DNA of 64,000 nucleotides, from contig JARCOQ010000002.1 of the NCBI GenBank assembly GCA_029207755.1, forward strand, positions 112,765,745-112,829,744. Reading direction: 5' to 3'. The notes beneath the pieces were generated by a model, which saw only the letters and a program-made list of their open reading frames with translations, ran no database searches and was not told where the DNA came from. Made by a program: the position numbers and the translations under genes. Source of the DNA: Chamaea fasciata. Taxonomy: Eukaryota > Chordata > Aves > Passeriformes > Sylviidae. Position 1 is the stretch's first letter; the number at the start of each line of letters is the position of its first letter. Shown here in pieces: positions 24,863 through 37,979 of this stretch.

Positions 24863-26339
24863 TAAAACCCATGTACAAGTGGCACTTTCAGGCACACTTC
24901 AGTGCCGCAGTGTCAGGTTAGTGCTCGGAGCCTGTGAGCTTAGAGGACTTTTCCACCGTAAATAATTCCATGTCAGATGTGGCAGGGGTGAGGGCTGCGG
25001 CTCTGGTCTCACAGAGCCAGTGCACAAACTGTGTGTGCAAAGGAGCAAGTTTTTGATAGGACAGAGGGGTTGGAGGCCATCAGAGGGGTGGCACAGGGAG
25101 TGCTCAGGTTGTCCTGGCTGTTTGCTGGCTTGGTCCTGCCAGGATCCTTCTGGGCTTGCTGCCAGCTGGGCCCCACAAACTGAACCCTGTTTCCCACGTG
25201 AATCTTTGTGCTGCAGAGCCTGGTGTGCTCTCTGTGGCTGTGAGAGACACCTTCCAGCCACTCTGGGACACCCCAGCCTCCCTCAAGCTGGGCATGCGCA
25301 GGGATGCTGCTGCTGCTTTCCCCCTCAGCTCAGATTTGGGATGAAGCAGCCCAGTCCTCCTCTCCCCCTCCTTGTGGCAATTCAGTGTTGCAGATTTCAG
25401 CACACCATTCCATTGTTCCTCATTTAAAGTCTCATTGCTTCTTAGTCAATTGTAAAATTGAGGCAGGGTATTTTAAGTGTTAGAAAACAAAATATCTGTT
25501 AGTGCTGGGGTGTTGCTGCATGCTGAGATCTGACTGCCTCCGTGGAGTTTTGTGCTTTCCTGAGGCCTCACATTCTGAGTTTTGTGATTTATACAGGAGA
25601 AATGCAGCTTTTGTTGCACTGTCACAGCGTTCCTTGGGAGAAAGTGAGCTTTAGCAATTTCTTAATCCTTCATTAACAATAATACATTTGTGAAAATTAT
25701 CCAGTCCTAAGAGGTTTTTTTTTTAAAAAAAAACATTTTCCTTGTTTTATAAGTGCAGCACCTTTTGTCTCTTAGAGAAAAAAACCCACCCAAGTCTTTT
25801 TAAGTTGCCTTGGATTTTATTGCACGGCAAAACACTTTTTCTTTTCCTTGAAAAGGCTCACCTGTGTGTGGAGCCCTGTGATGGCATATGCCTGTCAGCC
25901 TTTGTTCAGAAAGAGGGATGTTTCTGACTCTTGAGACCAGGGAAGAAATCTTAAATCTTTTCTTTTCTACTTAGGATTTTAAAGCTAATAATTTTAAAGC
26001 TTGTAATTTTAACCAGAGATAAAAGGAAACTTTGAAATCCTGATATTTTACATTTTTTATTTTTCAAGACACCACTCTGAGAGGGCTTACATTCCCCCTC
26101 CTGCCACTTATTCACTCAGCACCAGTGTGCAAAATAAACCCCAACCTTTCTCCTCATTTATTTCCAGCTAGAATAAACATGGTGGGATAAAAATTGTGGT
26201 CCCCTAGGCTGTGGTGAGAGTGGTTTGGTGCAGGTGTGAGGAGCAGCTCCCAGTGCTGCCTGTCCTGGTCCATCTGTGCCATGTCGGGAAGTTCTGCTGC
26301 TTCTCCCATCGTGTGCAGAGTGGGATGGAGCCATCTACG
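24863..26339. other. Intronic sequence without a gene
   Basis: A GC-richer patch at 24900-25350 gives open frames on both strands with no recognisable protein. A TnAn tract lies near 25716. Confidence 0.6.
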
Positions 26340-26810
26340 TGATGCCTTATGTTTTAGCTTTCATATTTTTCAGATTCTGTGCTGCCTAGGGGTGTAGATC
26401 TGAGCCTCATATTAAGTGTCACTCAGCTCTCTTCACAGGGTAGGGAGACAAAACAAATCCTTTTCCTGCTGGAGACCAAGGACAGCTGTTACAAGTTTTC
26501 AGGCCCAAAAGCACAAAAAACATTGGGCTGAAGAGAGAAAACAAGAAGGATGGGACCTCACAACCTGAAGCTGTAATTGGACAATATAACCCCAATATGC
26601 AAATAGACCTAAACTTATAAGATTATAAGATAATCTTAAGACCTCATGACTGGTTGTCCATTTTCTGACCATTTTAGGTCAACCTTGGGAGTAGGTCTGG
26701 CGAGGCTCTTGTCCTGCCCAAGGTGTATCCTTAAAGGCATTTTAATAAATATCTGCTTTATTCTCCAGCTCTGTCCAGTCTCTGTTCCAGGTCAGCCTTC
26801 CCAAGGAGCA
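26340..26810 (+). mobile_element. Solo LTR, family 1, copy 1
   Basis: A 471-bp copy aligning with the two other family-1 LTRs, starting TGATGCCTTA and ending near AAGGAGCA. The octamer ATGCAAAT is present, the TATA position reads TATAAG, and AATAAA lies at 26744-26749. The flanking four bases (TACG, GTGT) do not match, so the target duplication has decayed or the end is slightly misplaced. No internal retroviral sequence is present. Confidence 0.83.
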
Positions 26811-28596
26811 GTGTTCTGGTAGAAGAATGACATGGAACATCTTATTCCTATTTTCCTTTAGAATTTCCTACCTCCCATGCTTCTTGTAAGCAGTTTCTCC
26901 CTTTTTTTTTTAGGTGAAGGAAAGAAATTTCTTGCCTTGCTCAAAACCAGAAGTGCCCCTGGGGGCTCTTCACTTAGCTACAACTTTTTCCTCTTGCCCT
27001 TCAGTGGAAATGAGGAAGAAAGACCTGAGTTTAATTGGGATGATCCCAATCTTTCCCCTCCTCACCTCTGCACCTCCAGCAACTCCTACAGGTGTGGTCT
27101 GGGCACAGCTTTGCCCAGCACATCTCCCTGGAAAGGTCTTTGCTGTCCTTTCTGTCTTGAGAGGGTTAATGCATTAAAGCAAGGAGTGAACTGGAGTTGT
27201 CTGAACCTCTGGAGCAAACTAAAACAAAAGTGACATGAGAAAAGCAGTCATCCATTGTTGCCTGATGATAGAGGAGTTTTTAAAAATCAAACGCTCTGGT
27301 ATAGCCTGGCTGTGCACAGAGAAAAACCTAATTAATTATAAATAAGATGGATAAATAATTTAAATGTATCACTTATTTCTCCTTTATAGTTTAACTCATG
27401 AAAAAATCATTTCAATTAGAAATTTCAACTCAATCTGAAATGCAGAGAAGCATGATGGTTTAAGATGGATGTGAACTCCTTTATGATCTTTATGATTTTC
27501 TTTCAAAAATGTGAGCTTTCTTTTTTCTTTTCTTTTGGTAACTTGGGTGATAAAGAAAAAAAAAGGAAAAAAGATTGCTGAGAGAGACAGAAACAAGCAA
27601 AATTTCCTTTGATAGGGTAACAGAATGTATTTTTAATTTATGAATTAATAAGTATGTTGTGTGCAATGTCCAATTTGTCAAAAATGTCTTGGTTCCCTTA
27701 GAATTCATGTTATATGCATGAAATAGATGCAGTTTCTCCCCATTAATTATAATATCCCATTTCCTCAAGAGTAACGAAAGATGATTCATTCCTCTCCTCT
27801 GGCCCTAACTGGCTCCTTGGTATTACTGATAATGGGTTTTCCCATTTATTTTTGACCTTGTGAAACTATTTATATTGGACTTAGCCGTGATGAATGGCGT
27901 AGGAACAGGCAACAAATGGAATTAGAAGGTTCTTTCCCTCTCTACTCAGGGGCACCACCTCAAAATATTGCCCCAAACATTCTCAAGCTCACTCTGCTCT
28001 ACTGAAAGATCTTCAGCCTTGAATATTATGTCTATGGTGTATAAGTATTAAAAAAAAATTCATGATCCTGGTATCCCTGATGCTGATTTTTCACCCCCTT
28101 TGCTCCTGTCTTGGTTCTAATAATTTCAAGTGTTCTACATTTAGGGCCACGTTTATTTCTCCACATTTCTGTGTCTTTATGTCTCTGTGTTTTCCTCAAG
28201 TTTAAAGATGTGTATATATAGTAGCTGTATGCTGATGGCTCTCATCTGAAGCACAAAATATGTCCTAATTGCTTCAAATTACTGCTTTTGCTTTCAGTTA
28301 ATAGTCTCCTGTTTTGTTTCAGTTTCCGCTATGCAATTTTCCTGTTCAAAATTGTATATGCAAAGTACATATATGCTTACATCTGCGGATGGCTGCAAGG
28401 GAAATATGTTGGATGTGGTATGAAATGGGGATTTTTATTAGATCTTGATTGGGATAATGTCAGGAGGAGACCAAAATCAGCAGAGATGGAACCAGAGCAG
28501 CATCTGGTGACTGTTGTTGAACAGGAAGGTGCAAGGAAATGATGAGATTTGATTCGGCCAAGGCTGGGGAAGTCCCTGGTATCACGGATATATTTT
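26811..28596. other. Intronic sequence without a gene
   Basis: Unassigned AT-rich DNA. The 84-codon + frame at 28288-28542 ends against a CR1 fragment and has no recognisable domain. Confidence 0.6.
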
Positions 28597-28953
28597 TCAG
28601 CCTGGAGAGGAGAAGCTTTGGGGTGACCTAATTGTGGCCTTCCAGTGCCTGATGGAGCCAACAAGAAAGATGAAGAGAGAGATGATTTCCAAGGACAAGG
28701 GGGAACGGCTTCACTCTGACAAGGAGTAGGGTTAGATGGGATATTAGGAAAAAATTCTTGACTGTGAGGTTGATGAGGCCCTGGCACAGGTTGCCCAAGA
28801 AAGTGGTGGCTCCCTCATCCCTGGAAGTGTCCAAGTTCAGAGTGCCTGGAGCTTTGAGCGACATGGGATAGTGGAAGGTGCCCCTGCCCATGGCATTGGA
28901 ACTTTAGGATCTTTAAGGTCTCTTTCAACCCAAAAAATTCTGTGATTTTATGA
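28597..28953 (+). mobile_element. CR1 LINE 3' fragment
   Basis: Starts in the AGCCTGGAGAGGAGAAG segment and passes through GACCTAATTGTGGCCTTCCA, CCCTGGCACAGGTTGCCC and TCCCTGGAAGTGTCCAAG to the tail TTCTGTGATTTTATGAT. It is a nearly continuous copy of the last 350 bp of the element. Confidence 0.9.
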
Positions 28954-29814
28954 TAACTTTGATACCTAGGAAAAGCAAGATGAAATTAGGTCTTCAGCTG
29001 TCTTCAGGGCAGCGAGTGATTAGCATACACACATGCACTTGAGGGAAAATTTTAACACTAGAGTAATTGGTGTTAGTTTTTCTATTGCTGGGGTGTTTTA
29101 TCAGCCAGAGTGAATTCCTCCAGAGCCAGTGGTTCTGTCCTCTATGACCCTACAACAGAGACCTGTTTGAGTATTGAGGAGTTTCATTACTATTAAAATA
29201 ATTTTATGGTTATTTTCTCTAACTCTTAGAAACCAATGGCTTTGTGCAAAAAATTTTAATATTCCAGTCTTCATTTGAATCCCGTTTTTGTATTTTCTCT
29301 TCATGATACATAGAAGTTCTGATGCCCAACAGGTCAACGGTGCACATCTATATTTAATGATTTGATGAGCTTCTTCCACCTTTTTCTGTTCTGAATTTCT
29401 TTCCAAGAAGAGCTTGTGAGTATGCATTTCTGATGAAGCATTTGATGGAAAAGCTTTGGGATTTTTTCCCCTTTCCTCATTCAAAGTACATTTAATGTGC
29501 AGATCTGGAAAGCCCAATTTTTAGCCTAATGAAAGAATCAGAGAGAGAGGATGGTGGGGGAAAACAAGGTTTTGGAATTAAATTGAGGCTAAAGGTGTAG
29601 CAGAGGAGAAGTGCTAAAGAAAAAGCTCTTTGCTCTTGTGTTTCTTTACATTTGTACCTGATCACTCGAGGCTTTTAATTCCAAGGGTATATTTGGACAT
29701 TTGAGATTTTAACATTTTTTCCAAGACTGTGTTACAGACTCAGGGATCATGTGTTAAGGACACAAATATTTTGTTTTGAGGATAATAATGCACTTGTGGT
29801 GATTACCCAGTTGA
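28954..29814. other. Intronic sequence without a gene
   Basis: AT-rich unassigned DNA between two same-strand CR1 fragments. A 138-codon minus frame at 29101-29517 has no recognisable domain. Confidence 0.6.
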
Positions 29815-30344
29815 GCGGTGTGACCAGGTCAGGGATTGTCCCTCTGTGCTCCAGGGCTGTGTCCAGTTGTGGCTCCTGCAGGAGAGCCCTGGAGGGGCTG
29901 GAGCGTGTCCAGGGCAGGGCAGGGAGCTGGGGAAGGGGCTGGAGCCCCAGGAGGGGCTGAGGGAGCTGGGCAAGGGGCTGAGCCTGGAGAAAAGGAGGCT
30001 CAGGGGGGACCTGGTGGCTCTGCACAAGTCCCTGCCAGGAGGGGACAGCCGGGGGGATCGGGCTCTGCTCCCAGGGAACAGGGACAGGAGGAGAGGGAAC
30101 GGCCTCAGGCTGGCCCAGGGGAGGCTCAGCTTGGACAGCAGCAGGAATTTCCCCATGGAAAGGGTGCTCAGGCCTTGGCAGGGGCTGCCCAGGGAGGTTT
30201 GAAGTGCCCATCCCTGGAGGTGTCCATGGAAGGACTGGATGCAGCACTCAGTGATCTGGGCTGGGGACAAGGTGGGGATGGGTCACAGCTGGGACTCCAT
30301 GGCCTGGGAGGGCTTTTTCAGCCTAAATAATTCTGTGATTTCTG
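29815..30344 (+). mobile_element. CR1 LINE 3' fragment, long GC-rich copy
   Basis: About 530 bp of the CR1 3' region, strikingly GC-rich against its AT-rich surroundings. It includes GGAGAAAAGGAGGCTCAGG and ends in AATAATTCTGTGATTTCTG. Segment 29899-30004 is, by my reading, identical in reverse complement to 808-913. The long open frames on both strands at 29747-30330 are artefacts of the high GC content. Confidence 0.88.
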
Positions 30345-31063
30345 TAGTTCAACAGCTGCATTTCTGTTCCCTGAGAGCTGTCTTAGCCCCTGTTCCTGGC
30401 TCGTGAATGAAAAGCTGCAGAAGCACCTCTCGAGAGGCAGAACCACCCCAGGCCTTCTGTTCGAGGGTCCCTTGCCAACAGGCCACACTGTGATCGTGAT
30501 TTTATTGTGTGATAAAGTGGCTGGGGAATAATTTTTCCCTCTAAAACTTCCTTTAATTTTTTTTTAATGAAGTAAAATCAGGAAAAAAGAATTCTTCATT
30601 GAAGAACCTATAAAATCAGGTAATTGAACTTTGATGAATTAGTTTGCAACCCTAGTGAGCAGCACAGTTACAGAGCTGGCCTCTTCACTTTTGGGTTCAG
30701 TAATAATTTCTGATTAGCTCTATTCGAAAATGAGCTTCAGCTGGTGATTTACACAAACTAAAGCTCATCATTCTTGCAAATCTCGTCAAGTAGTCCTAAG
30801 ATGGCAAGGCTCCAAGTTGAATATGTTCAAAATGTGGTGGAAACCCGTGATTTGTATCTGTGTGTTGAAATTTTGCTATTAACAAGGAGCACTGTGATCT
30901 TGCTAAATTTCACAGGGGAATCTTCCAGCAGCCTTAAAGAGAAACAACAGTGCTGGTTATACTGGGATTGATTGACAGATTAGGACAGAAATCAGAAAAT
31001 TGTCTTGTGAATTTTTCTTTTATTCCTGACTGAATTTAAACCAGCAACTTCCAAGTTAAGATG

Positions 31064-31230
31064 GGAAAACAAACAAACAAACAAAAAACAAACAAACAAA
31101 CCCCCCCAAAACCAACAAACAAACAAACAAACAAAACAACAAAAAAAAAACCCCACAAAAAACAAAACACAAACCAAAAGAAGCCCAAAAAACCCCAAAA
31201 AAACCAAACCAAAAAACCCAAAAACCTAGG
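31064..31230. repeat. AAAC-type simple repeat passing into an A/C-rich block
   Basis: Runs of AAAC units are broken by a C7 run near 31100 and followed by irregular A/C sequence. There are no G residues for long stretches. Open frames of K, T, N and P (or F, V, C on the other strand) here are artefacts. Confidence 0.93.
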
Positions 31231-31704
31231 AAAGAAAAGATTCTTAGGAGAGTGTACAGGCCAAAGAGTCCGGGACAAGATCTTTTCTATAACAAACATT
31301 AAATGTAATGGCTAAAATAAGCATGGAGGAAGATTTGAGGAGCTGGGGATAGGAATAGGAATAGATAGACGTGAAAATTCCAGCAGTTTGGAAAAATTGC
31401 TAACAATTACATTTCACCTTTTTTTTTTTCCTCACCTTTTCTGTTCATTGTAGTTCAAGCATCATTTAAAGGCAATCTTGATTGCCTGGTGGCATTGGAG
31501 ATTTTGTTAAAGTCTATACCCAAGCTCCCAATCACTGCTGTAACTTCCACCCCCATTATGTTTTTGAATGCTGGGGTTTTTTTCTCAAAACCATATTCTG
31601 TGTATGGAGAGGTAAGATGACCTCTTAGTTGCATGGAGACAAACCTGATTTGTTTGGATTTTAAACCATCCTTCTAATTTCTCACCCTAAATATTTTCAC
31701 AGCC

Positions 31705-31707
<3 letters not shown>

Positions 31708-31747
<40 letters not shown>
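31708..31747. repeat. Poly(T) tract, 40 bases
   Basis: An uninterrupted run of T, the longest homopolymer in the window. It could be a reverse-oriented poly(A) tail, but I see no recognisable retrocopy to its right. Its length in the assembly is unreliable. Confidence 0.95.
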
Positions 31748-32999
31748 CCCCTACCAGGATTATGCTTCAATTTAAACATTTCTCCTACTCCCTCAGTGTG
31801 CACCTCTCTGATATAATTATGCTTGGAGGAGGACAGTATTTATGTCTTTCCATTAACTTCTGTGCGTTAGACATCAGATACAAACATAATTGAACGAAAT
31901 TAGCTGCATTTTTTTCCAAAGAGTTTTCATAGAGTAAAAAAATGAATCATTGAGCATTTTATTTGAGTTCTGTGTGGGATTTGCCTGGCACCTTCTGACA
32001 CTTAATTTAATTTTGTTAAATTTGATACTGAAATATACATGAAAATTCTTTGATAAAACACTGCTCTCCTCTGCTTTCTTTCAATCACACCTTTTGGAAG
32101 AATCAACTCTTTTGTGCATGTAACAATCCCTTATAAATCAGCTGTTTCAAAACGCAAGGGAAAACACTCATTTCATTTAGCATTAGGATGTACCTCCACT
32201 TTTGTGGCTTGGAAAGGGAAGTGTCAGTGCACTTGTAAGGATCCCCGTGCTCCCCCTGGCACTGGGGCTCACCTTTTCGGTGCAGGAATGAATATATAAC
32301 CTCGGGAAATAGGGTGGAAAATCTGCCTGTATCACTGTATTATCTGACACTCTAATCACATAAGCAGTTCATCAGTGCGTGGTAAGGTAGTGGCTGATTT
32401 TTTTTACCCTAAAATATTCCCATTTTTACATCTTCCTTAGTTCCCTTATCAGCCCTCTGCTGTTCTGTAGTTGCACGCTCCCTGATATGACCATTTCTGT
32501 ACGCTGAGAGAACCAGCAGCAGCCTCTCTGCCTTCTCCTTGCATCCTCTAAAGGGCACAGATGCTGTCTGTGGAAAGACTCCTGAAGATGAAAAATGATG
32601 TCTTAAAAATATGTCATAAAATTATCGCTCCAGAGCTGTCCTGCTAAGATCATTTTACATCTTGGAAATGTGCCCTCACCCTTGTCCTGCTCTCCTGTGT
32701 CACCACTTCACTTTTAAAATAGCAGTAAATGTTATGTTAATATCTCCTTTAAAATCACTCCTTAATGTATGTGTTCATCAGGGTAAAATGCAGTACCCTA
32801 AAATAATGTTAGCACTGAGAATTAACATCAGGGAAAAAAAAAAAAGGCTAAATCGTACTTAAATGAGTATTAAAAGTTGTAATATTCTTTTAAGACAAGT
32901 CATTGTTAGATATTTTCTGGTGCTTTGTAGCTCCAGCAATTTTTGTCCATGCCCTGCATTGAACTGAAGCAGAATTTTTGATGAATACTGCTGTTAATT

Positions 33000-33140
33000 T
33001 TGACATTCAAAGGTCAATGAAACTCTCTATTAAGATATTAGGCATAACATATGCTCATTATATCATAATGTAACGCTTATCTCACTCTCATAATGCAGCA
33101 GCATAATGATGTAATAATATCCTGTAAATCACAGCCAGGT
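33000..33140. promoter_or_regulatory. Candidate conserved non-coding element, AT-rich
   Basis: Repeated ATAATG and TCATTATATCATAATG words, and a TAATGCAGCAGCATAATGATG stretch read in two parts (33091-33113), in non-repetitive DNA. The evidence is appearance only. Confidence 0.22.
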
Positions 33141-36100
33141 ATCTAACATCTCTTCTAACATCTATATGTAAATGGAAGTGGGAGCAGATGGGGTTGGGGT
33201 TTTTTTGTCTTTATGAGTATTTATGGTGGTATCTGATATTCTGGTTGACCTAATACATGTCCTTTTCAGTGGTAATCACATTTCTGTCATTCCACATCTG
33301 CCACGTTCATCCATGGGCCTGGGCATTTTTGGGATTGCCCTGGAGTTTGAAGGCATGGATAAAGCACTGATTTTTAAGGTTGTCCAGTTGTCTGCTCTAG
33401 GTTTGCAGTATTTCAAACCCAAATGCCTCCCAGCCACGAGAATTCATGTGGAATAAAAGGTTTGGAATGGAAGGTTTTTAAATGAAGATCTTTTAGTGGT
33501 TTTATACTTTTAAATTGTTGTCTCTGCACTTGGAACAACCTAAGAGCACCTATTAATATTTGATGGCATGGTGAAAGCCCTAGGTGTGCAGATTTATGGA
33601 GGCTCACCTGGACTTAAACATTCTTGCTCCTTATCCTTTAACCAAAGCCTGGAAGTTGTAAATTCAAGGTGATGAGGCAAATGTATCACTCAGAAGGGGC
33701 TTTCCATATGTGGACTTAATCTAATTAAAGTGTGCTCCGTTTCATATTTATTTTAATCACTTTTAGGCAATGCTGATATGAAATGAAAGACTTTGCATTT
33801 CACTTAGTGAGCAATCCCACGAGAAGGATTTTTTTTGTTGTTTGGTTATTTCTTTAATAGTTAGGCAAAACTTTTAAAGATTATTTACACTTGCTAACTT
33901 GTTGCCTGAATCTGCATGCTGAAGAAGGGATTGCTGGGTTTTTAACAGCTGGCAGTGAGATCTGTCAGTATTTTTGATGGGGATGCACTCTGATTTTTCT
34001 AAGCTAATGATTTGTAAGAAATTAGATTTGGGATCTGGAAAATTTGGGTTAAGGAAAGGTCAAGGAATTAAAAGATTATTATGGGCAATAAAAACCAGAT
34101 GGAATACAACATTATGCACTGAAGAGGAACTTCTGGCAGGGCTGGGCTTGGGACAAGTGGAGCAAAGCCAGGACCAGCAAAGCAGCTGGGATTTCCACAT
34201 TAAACCAACATAAGACACCTTCAATCTTTGTTTCCTTTGTGTGGGCGCCATAACTGCTCCCAGCCTGACACCTGTAGCAGGTGATGGCATCACCCACCTC
34301 ACTTCCCTGCACTGCTATTTCCACATCTGGTGAGAAATTCAGTTTAGAGACACAGAACCTGGGCTGGGACAGCACCCTGAGCTCACTGTCCTGGGAGCTC
34401 AGGTGCCACATGTTCCCTGGCTGGGTCACAGCATTGTGCCAGTGCCAGCCCAGCCATTCCCCACTTGGGAGGGGAGGATAAAGGGGTGGAGAGGTGGTGC
34501 AGGGTGGGGAGGCAGCCCTGGGGGCCAGAATTCACTTGCAGGCAGCACCAGCAGCCAGGCAGCTCCTGGGCAGACCCATTAATCTGCTCAGCCTTGCTGC
34601 CTGTCAAAGATGAAAGTCAAACTTGCTGTGGGAGCACTGCCAGGCCTGGGTCACCCTTGTGCATTCAAGCTGGCTCTGGAGGAGATTGTGGCTTGTCCTG
34701 GGAGGATTAGGCAAGAGGATGACACAATTAGATTTTTGTTCAGGCCATGCTGCACAAAATATTGCCCATTACACATTTGTCCTGCTGTTTAATTTGCTCT
34801 GATGGTGAGGTGATGAGTGTTGCTCATTTTTAATGGCCGTGTGTGCTCGGTGCTGCTGCAGGAAGTTACCGGGACAGTGTCCCTCCAATTATGTAATGCA
34901 GGTTACTTCAGCCTATTGATGTGTTGTTGGCCCCAATGAGAGCAGGGATTAGGAGCAGCATGTGCTCCAGGATGAAAAAAAAAAGCTTTGGATTGACCCA
35001 GAATGTTTTTTGTGACCTTATCCCACTGTAGGAGAATAAAATAAAGGTGAACTTTGGCTGGTGATGGCTCTGCTGACTTCTTACTTGCAAAAAGTGATGT
35101 TGCTTTAAACAGTGAAGGGGAAAAAATCTCTAGAGAAAAATGTCTTGTTTCTACAAGGGAAAAATCTATAGGCTGAAAGAAAGATATTACAAATTTGCAT
35201 GCCTGCTCTTTTTAATAAGGAGAGGAGGCATCACATGTTATAGATTAGGTGAGAGAGCCCCAAAATGGGGCACAGGGATGTGGGGTGAGGGTTCCTTACT
35301 CTGGAACACACAAATAGGAGTGTCTGTGGAGATTTCAATGTGCATGGGGAGCTGCCTCTCTACCCACAGAGATCCTTCAGTCCCCGCATGGGACCTGCAA
35401 AACCAGACCCACATCCCTGGCCAAGGGCATCCAGATGGGGAGAAGTTTCTGGGTTTCCCCCACTTATAAAAGCAAACCTAAAATCTTCACTTTTTAATTT
35501 GCTAGTCAACAGGCTGCCACTTTCTTCTCTTAATTGTATTTTCCACTGAGACTTGCTCCAGACGTCATGTAACATGTCAAGACGTTGTTTTTAATGAGGA
35601 AAACTATTTTGATGAAATTCTAATTCAACAACATACTCAATAAAGTTGTAATTTTTTATATCATCAGTTTTAAAACTGCAATGAAAATTAGCGAACTCTT
35701 ACATGTGCTTTCAGAATAAAGCTAGCAGGCTCCATTGTGCCATCTTTAATACGAAACTTTATTTTTTTCCTAGTCAAAATAAAATTGTTCTGTATGACTT
35801 TTTTTTTTTTTTTCACTTGAGAGAAAAATAACATTTATCCCTTACACCCTCATTTGGGGAGAAGAAGATGTAATTTTAAAAGTTGTTGCCTCTTTCAGTG
35901 TCAAATGGCACAGAAGGTTTATTTCCTGAGCAGCTTCAGGCATCCTGAACACACTTTTATACTTCTTTTTCCCCCAAGATTAATTTATTTGTTTTAAATG
36001 CATTTTATTTCTTGCTTGAATGTTGCTGACTGGCACTTTTGGTGCTATGGTTGAAACGAGTGGCATCTCCTTTGCTTGAAATTCCATGGCTCCAGGCATA

Positions 36101-37979
36101 TGGAGCAGCAGCCAGGTCTCCATCACAGCAGCACTGAATGTCTCCAGAATGATTGCTTGAGCAGTCACTTGGGTAAGATGAACAAAAATTGGTTTAAAAT
36201 ATGTTTGCCACTCATTTTTGCAGCAGAACATTAAGGCTGTGCTTGGTGATGGTCATGGTTTCATTTTTTGAGAACATTTAGGTTTGTGCTTGAGAAATGA
36301 CAGTGAAGTAAAGGTTTTGGATTTAGTTCTGTTGGCCTGAGTCTGGAATTCTGGTCTCTTTTAGTATTAAGTTCTGATAGAAATGCTGTATGCATCTGCA
36401 TCCGCTCTTCTCTTGCCCTGCTTTCATTTTCCCTTCCCTCCAGCCCATTTTTCCTCTCCTTTCCTTCCTTTCTTCCTCTTCTTACACCTTCTTCCCTGTC
36501 TTCTCTGAGCTTAAGATCCCTCCTGCCTCCTGATGAAGCAGCAAGAGAATGAAAACGGGTGAATTTTGACTTCTTTAAAAAACAGTAAATTAAATGCTGG
36601 ACATGAGGAAGTAAAATTTGATTACTTTTTATGGGTGAACTTCTGAGTTAAGAAATAGGGGGTGAATTTCATTTACAGAAGAAACATCAAACACTTTACC
36701 AGGGGCCATGGATTTATGTAAGCCTTGTTCATTTCTGTATTCCCTGACCTCATCCTCTTCCACCAAGGTCCTCCTTGTCCAGCCTTTCTCCTTGATCTCT
36801 GGGGAAAGAGTCTGGGATTTCTAAGGGGGATATTGCCATTAAATACTGAGGTAAATAAGGCACTCAGTGCCTCAGCCTTCTCAGATGAAAATGCCCAAGT
36901 GTTTGACAACCTTTTTCTGTAGACATTCAGCTTTGACTTAAAAGCAAACATGTTGCCAGGTGAATATTTTTATTGAAAGATATCTGTGGTCAGAGATTCT
37001 CCTGAAAACAGGACACAGCAAATGATTGTCCTGATAGCAAATTCTTTCTTGTGATATAAAAGCACCTGCTCTGCTGTGCATTTGTTTAGGATTTGGGTAT
37101 TTTTTTTGGTCTTAATTTACTCCTGAAGGATTTTGCACTGTACTGAAGGACTCTCAGGTGTGGCACAGGCCAGATTTGGTACCTTTCTGCCTCTTCTTTT
37201 TTATTATTATTTCCCAAATTGAAACTAGCACCATTCTGACCTTTCAGAGCTAAATATAATGAAAAAGAATCAATCTGTTCAGTTACTGGATTTTTGTTTC
37301 AACTACTAGTAAAATGAAGGCAAAATAAGGCTCCATTTTGGCAAAAGAAGTGTAGGTATAATAACATGACACTATTATTCTACTGTGCTGTTTATTTCCT
37401 ATTAAACACATTTATTCTGGTCTCACCAACTACCTATTTCTACTTAAGTCTTTCCTACCATCCTATGTAAAATCTCTGTGTTTTACAACATTTCAGTAAT
37501 GTCAAATGCACAAATATTTGATTTTTCTGGGACGTTTGGCCTCTAAATCAGTCCCTGTGTTTTGTCTGTTCATACTGAGTGGAGAGTTGCTGACTTACAC
37601 CTGTGAGGGAGCCTGCTATAAATATGATCAATAGCTGTTTGCATCCTATTATTTTTATTCCAGTCACATTCCTGTGGTCAGGATGTCAGAATCACTGTAA
37701 TGTGGCGTGTTGTCTGATCAATAGTAATAATGGGAAGACAGCTTTTTATCCTGGTGGCAGCTTCATGGGGGGATTTGGAAACCATTTGTTATCTGAATGG
37801 TGATACGAAACCTTAACATTAGTGCCAACTATGCTGCATGTTCCCTCCGAGTTTTCAGTGCATTGTGTGTCACCTTCCATTAAGTTTTATCATGCCATGC
37901 AGCTGCACTTTAAAGTGCTCTACTTGCTTCTACGTTGAGAATTTGAGGCAGAAGGATGTGTTTTGGCTTTCCCAACTTT

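Larger units (their letters stand above)
30345..37979. other. Intronic sequence, transposon-poor stretch
   Basis: More than 7 kb without a CR1 or LTR copy that I can recognise. It contains the AAAC block at 31064, the T40 run at 31708, a T-run near 35800 and a C/T-rich stretch near 36420-36500. Confidence 0.6.

Noticed and set aside
28288..28542. 84-codon frame with a CAG before a possible exon-like block
   Set aside because: No matching donor with coding-like sequence and no recognised domain. The right end abuts CR1 sequence.
29747..30330. Overlapping 155-166 codon frames on both strands, proline-, leucine- and glycine-rich
   Set aside because: The segment is a GC-rich CR1 3' region. Long frames on both strands follow from few AT-rich stop codons, not from coding.
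31036..31315. Phe/Val/Cys-rich minus-strand frame resembling a membrane protein
   Set aside because: It is the translation of the AAAC-type simple repeat.
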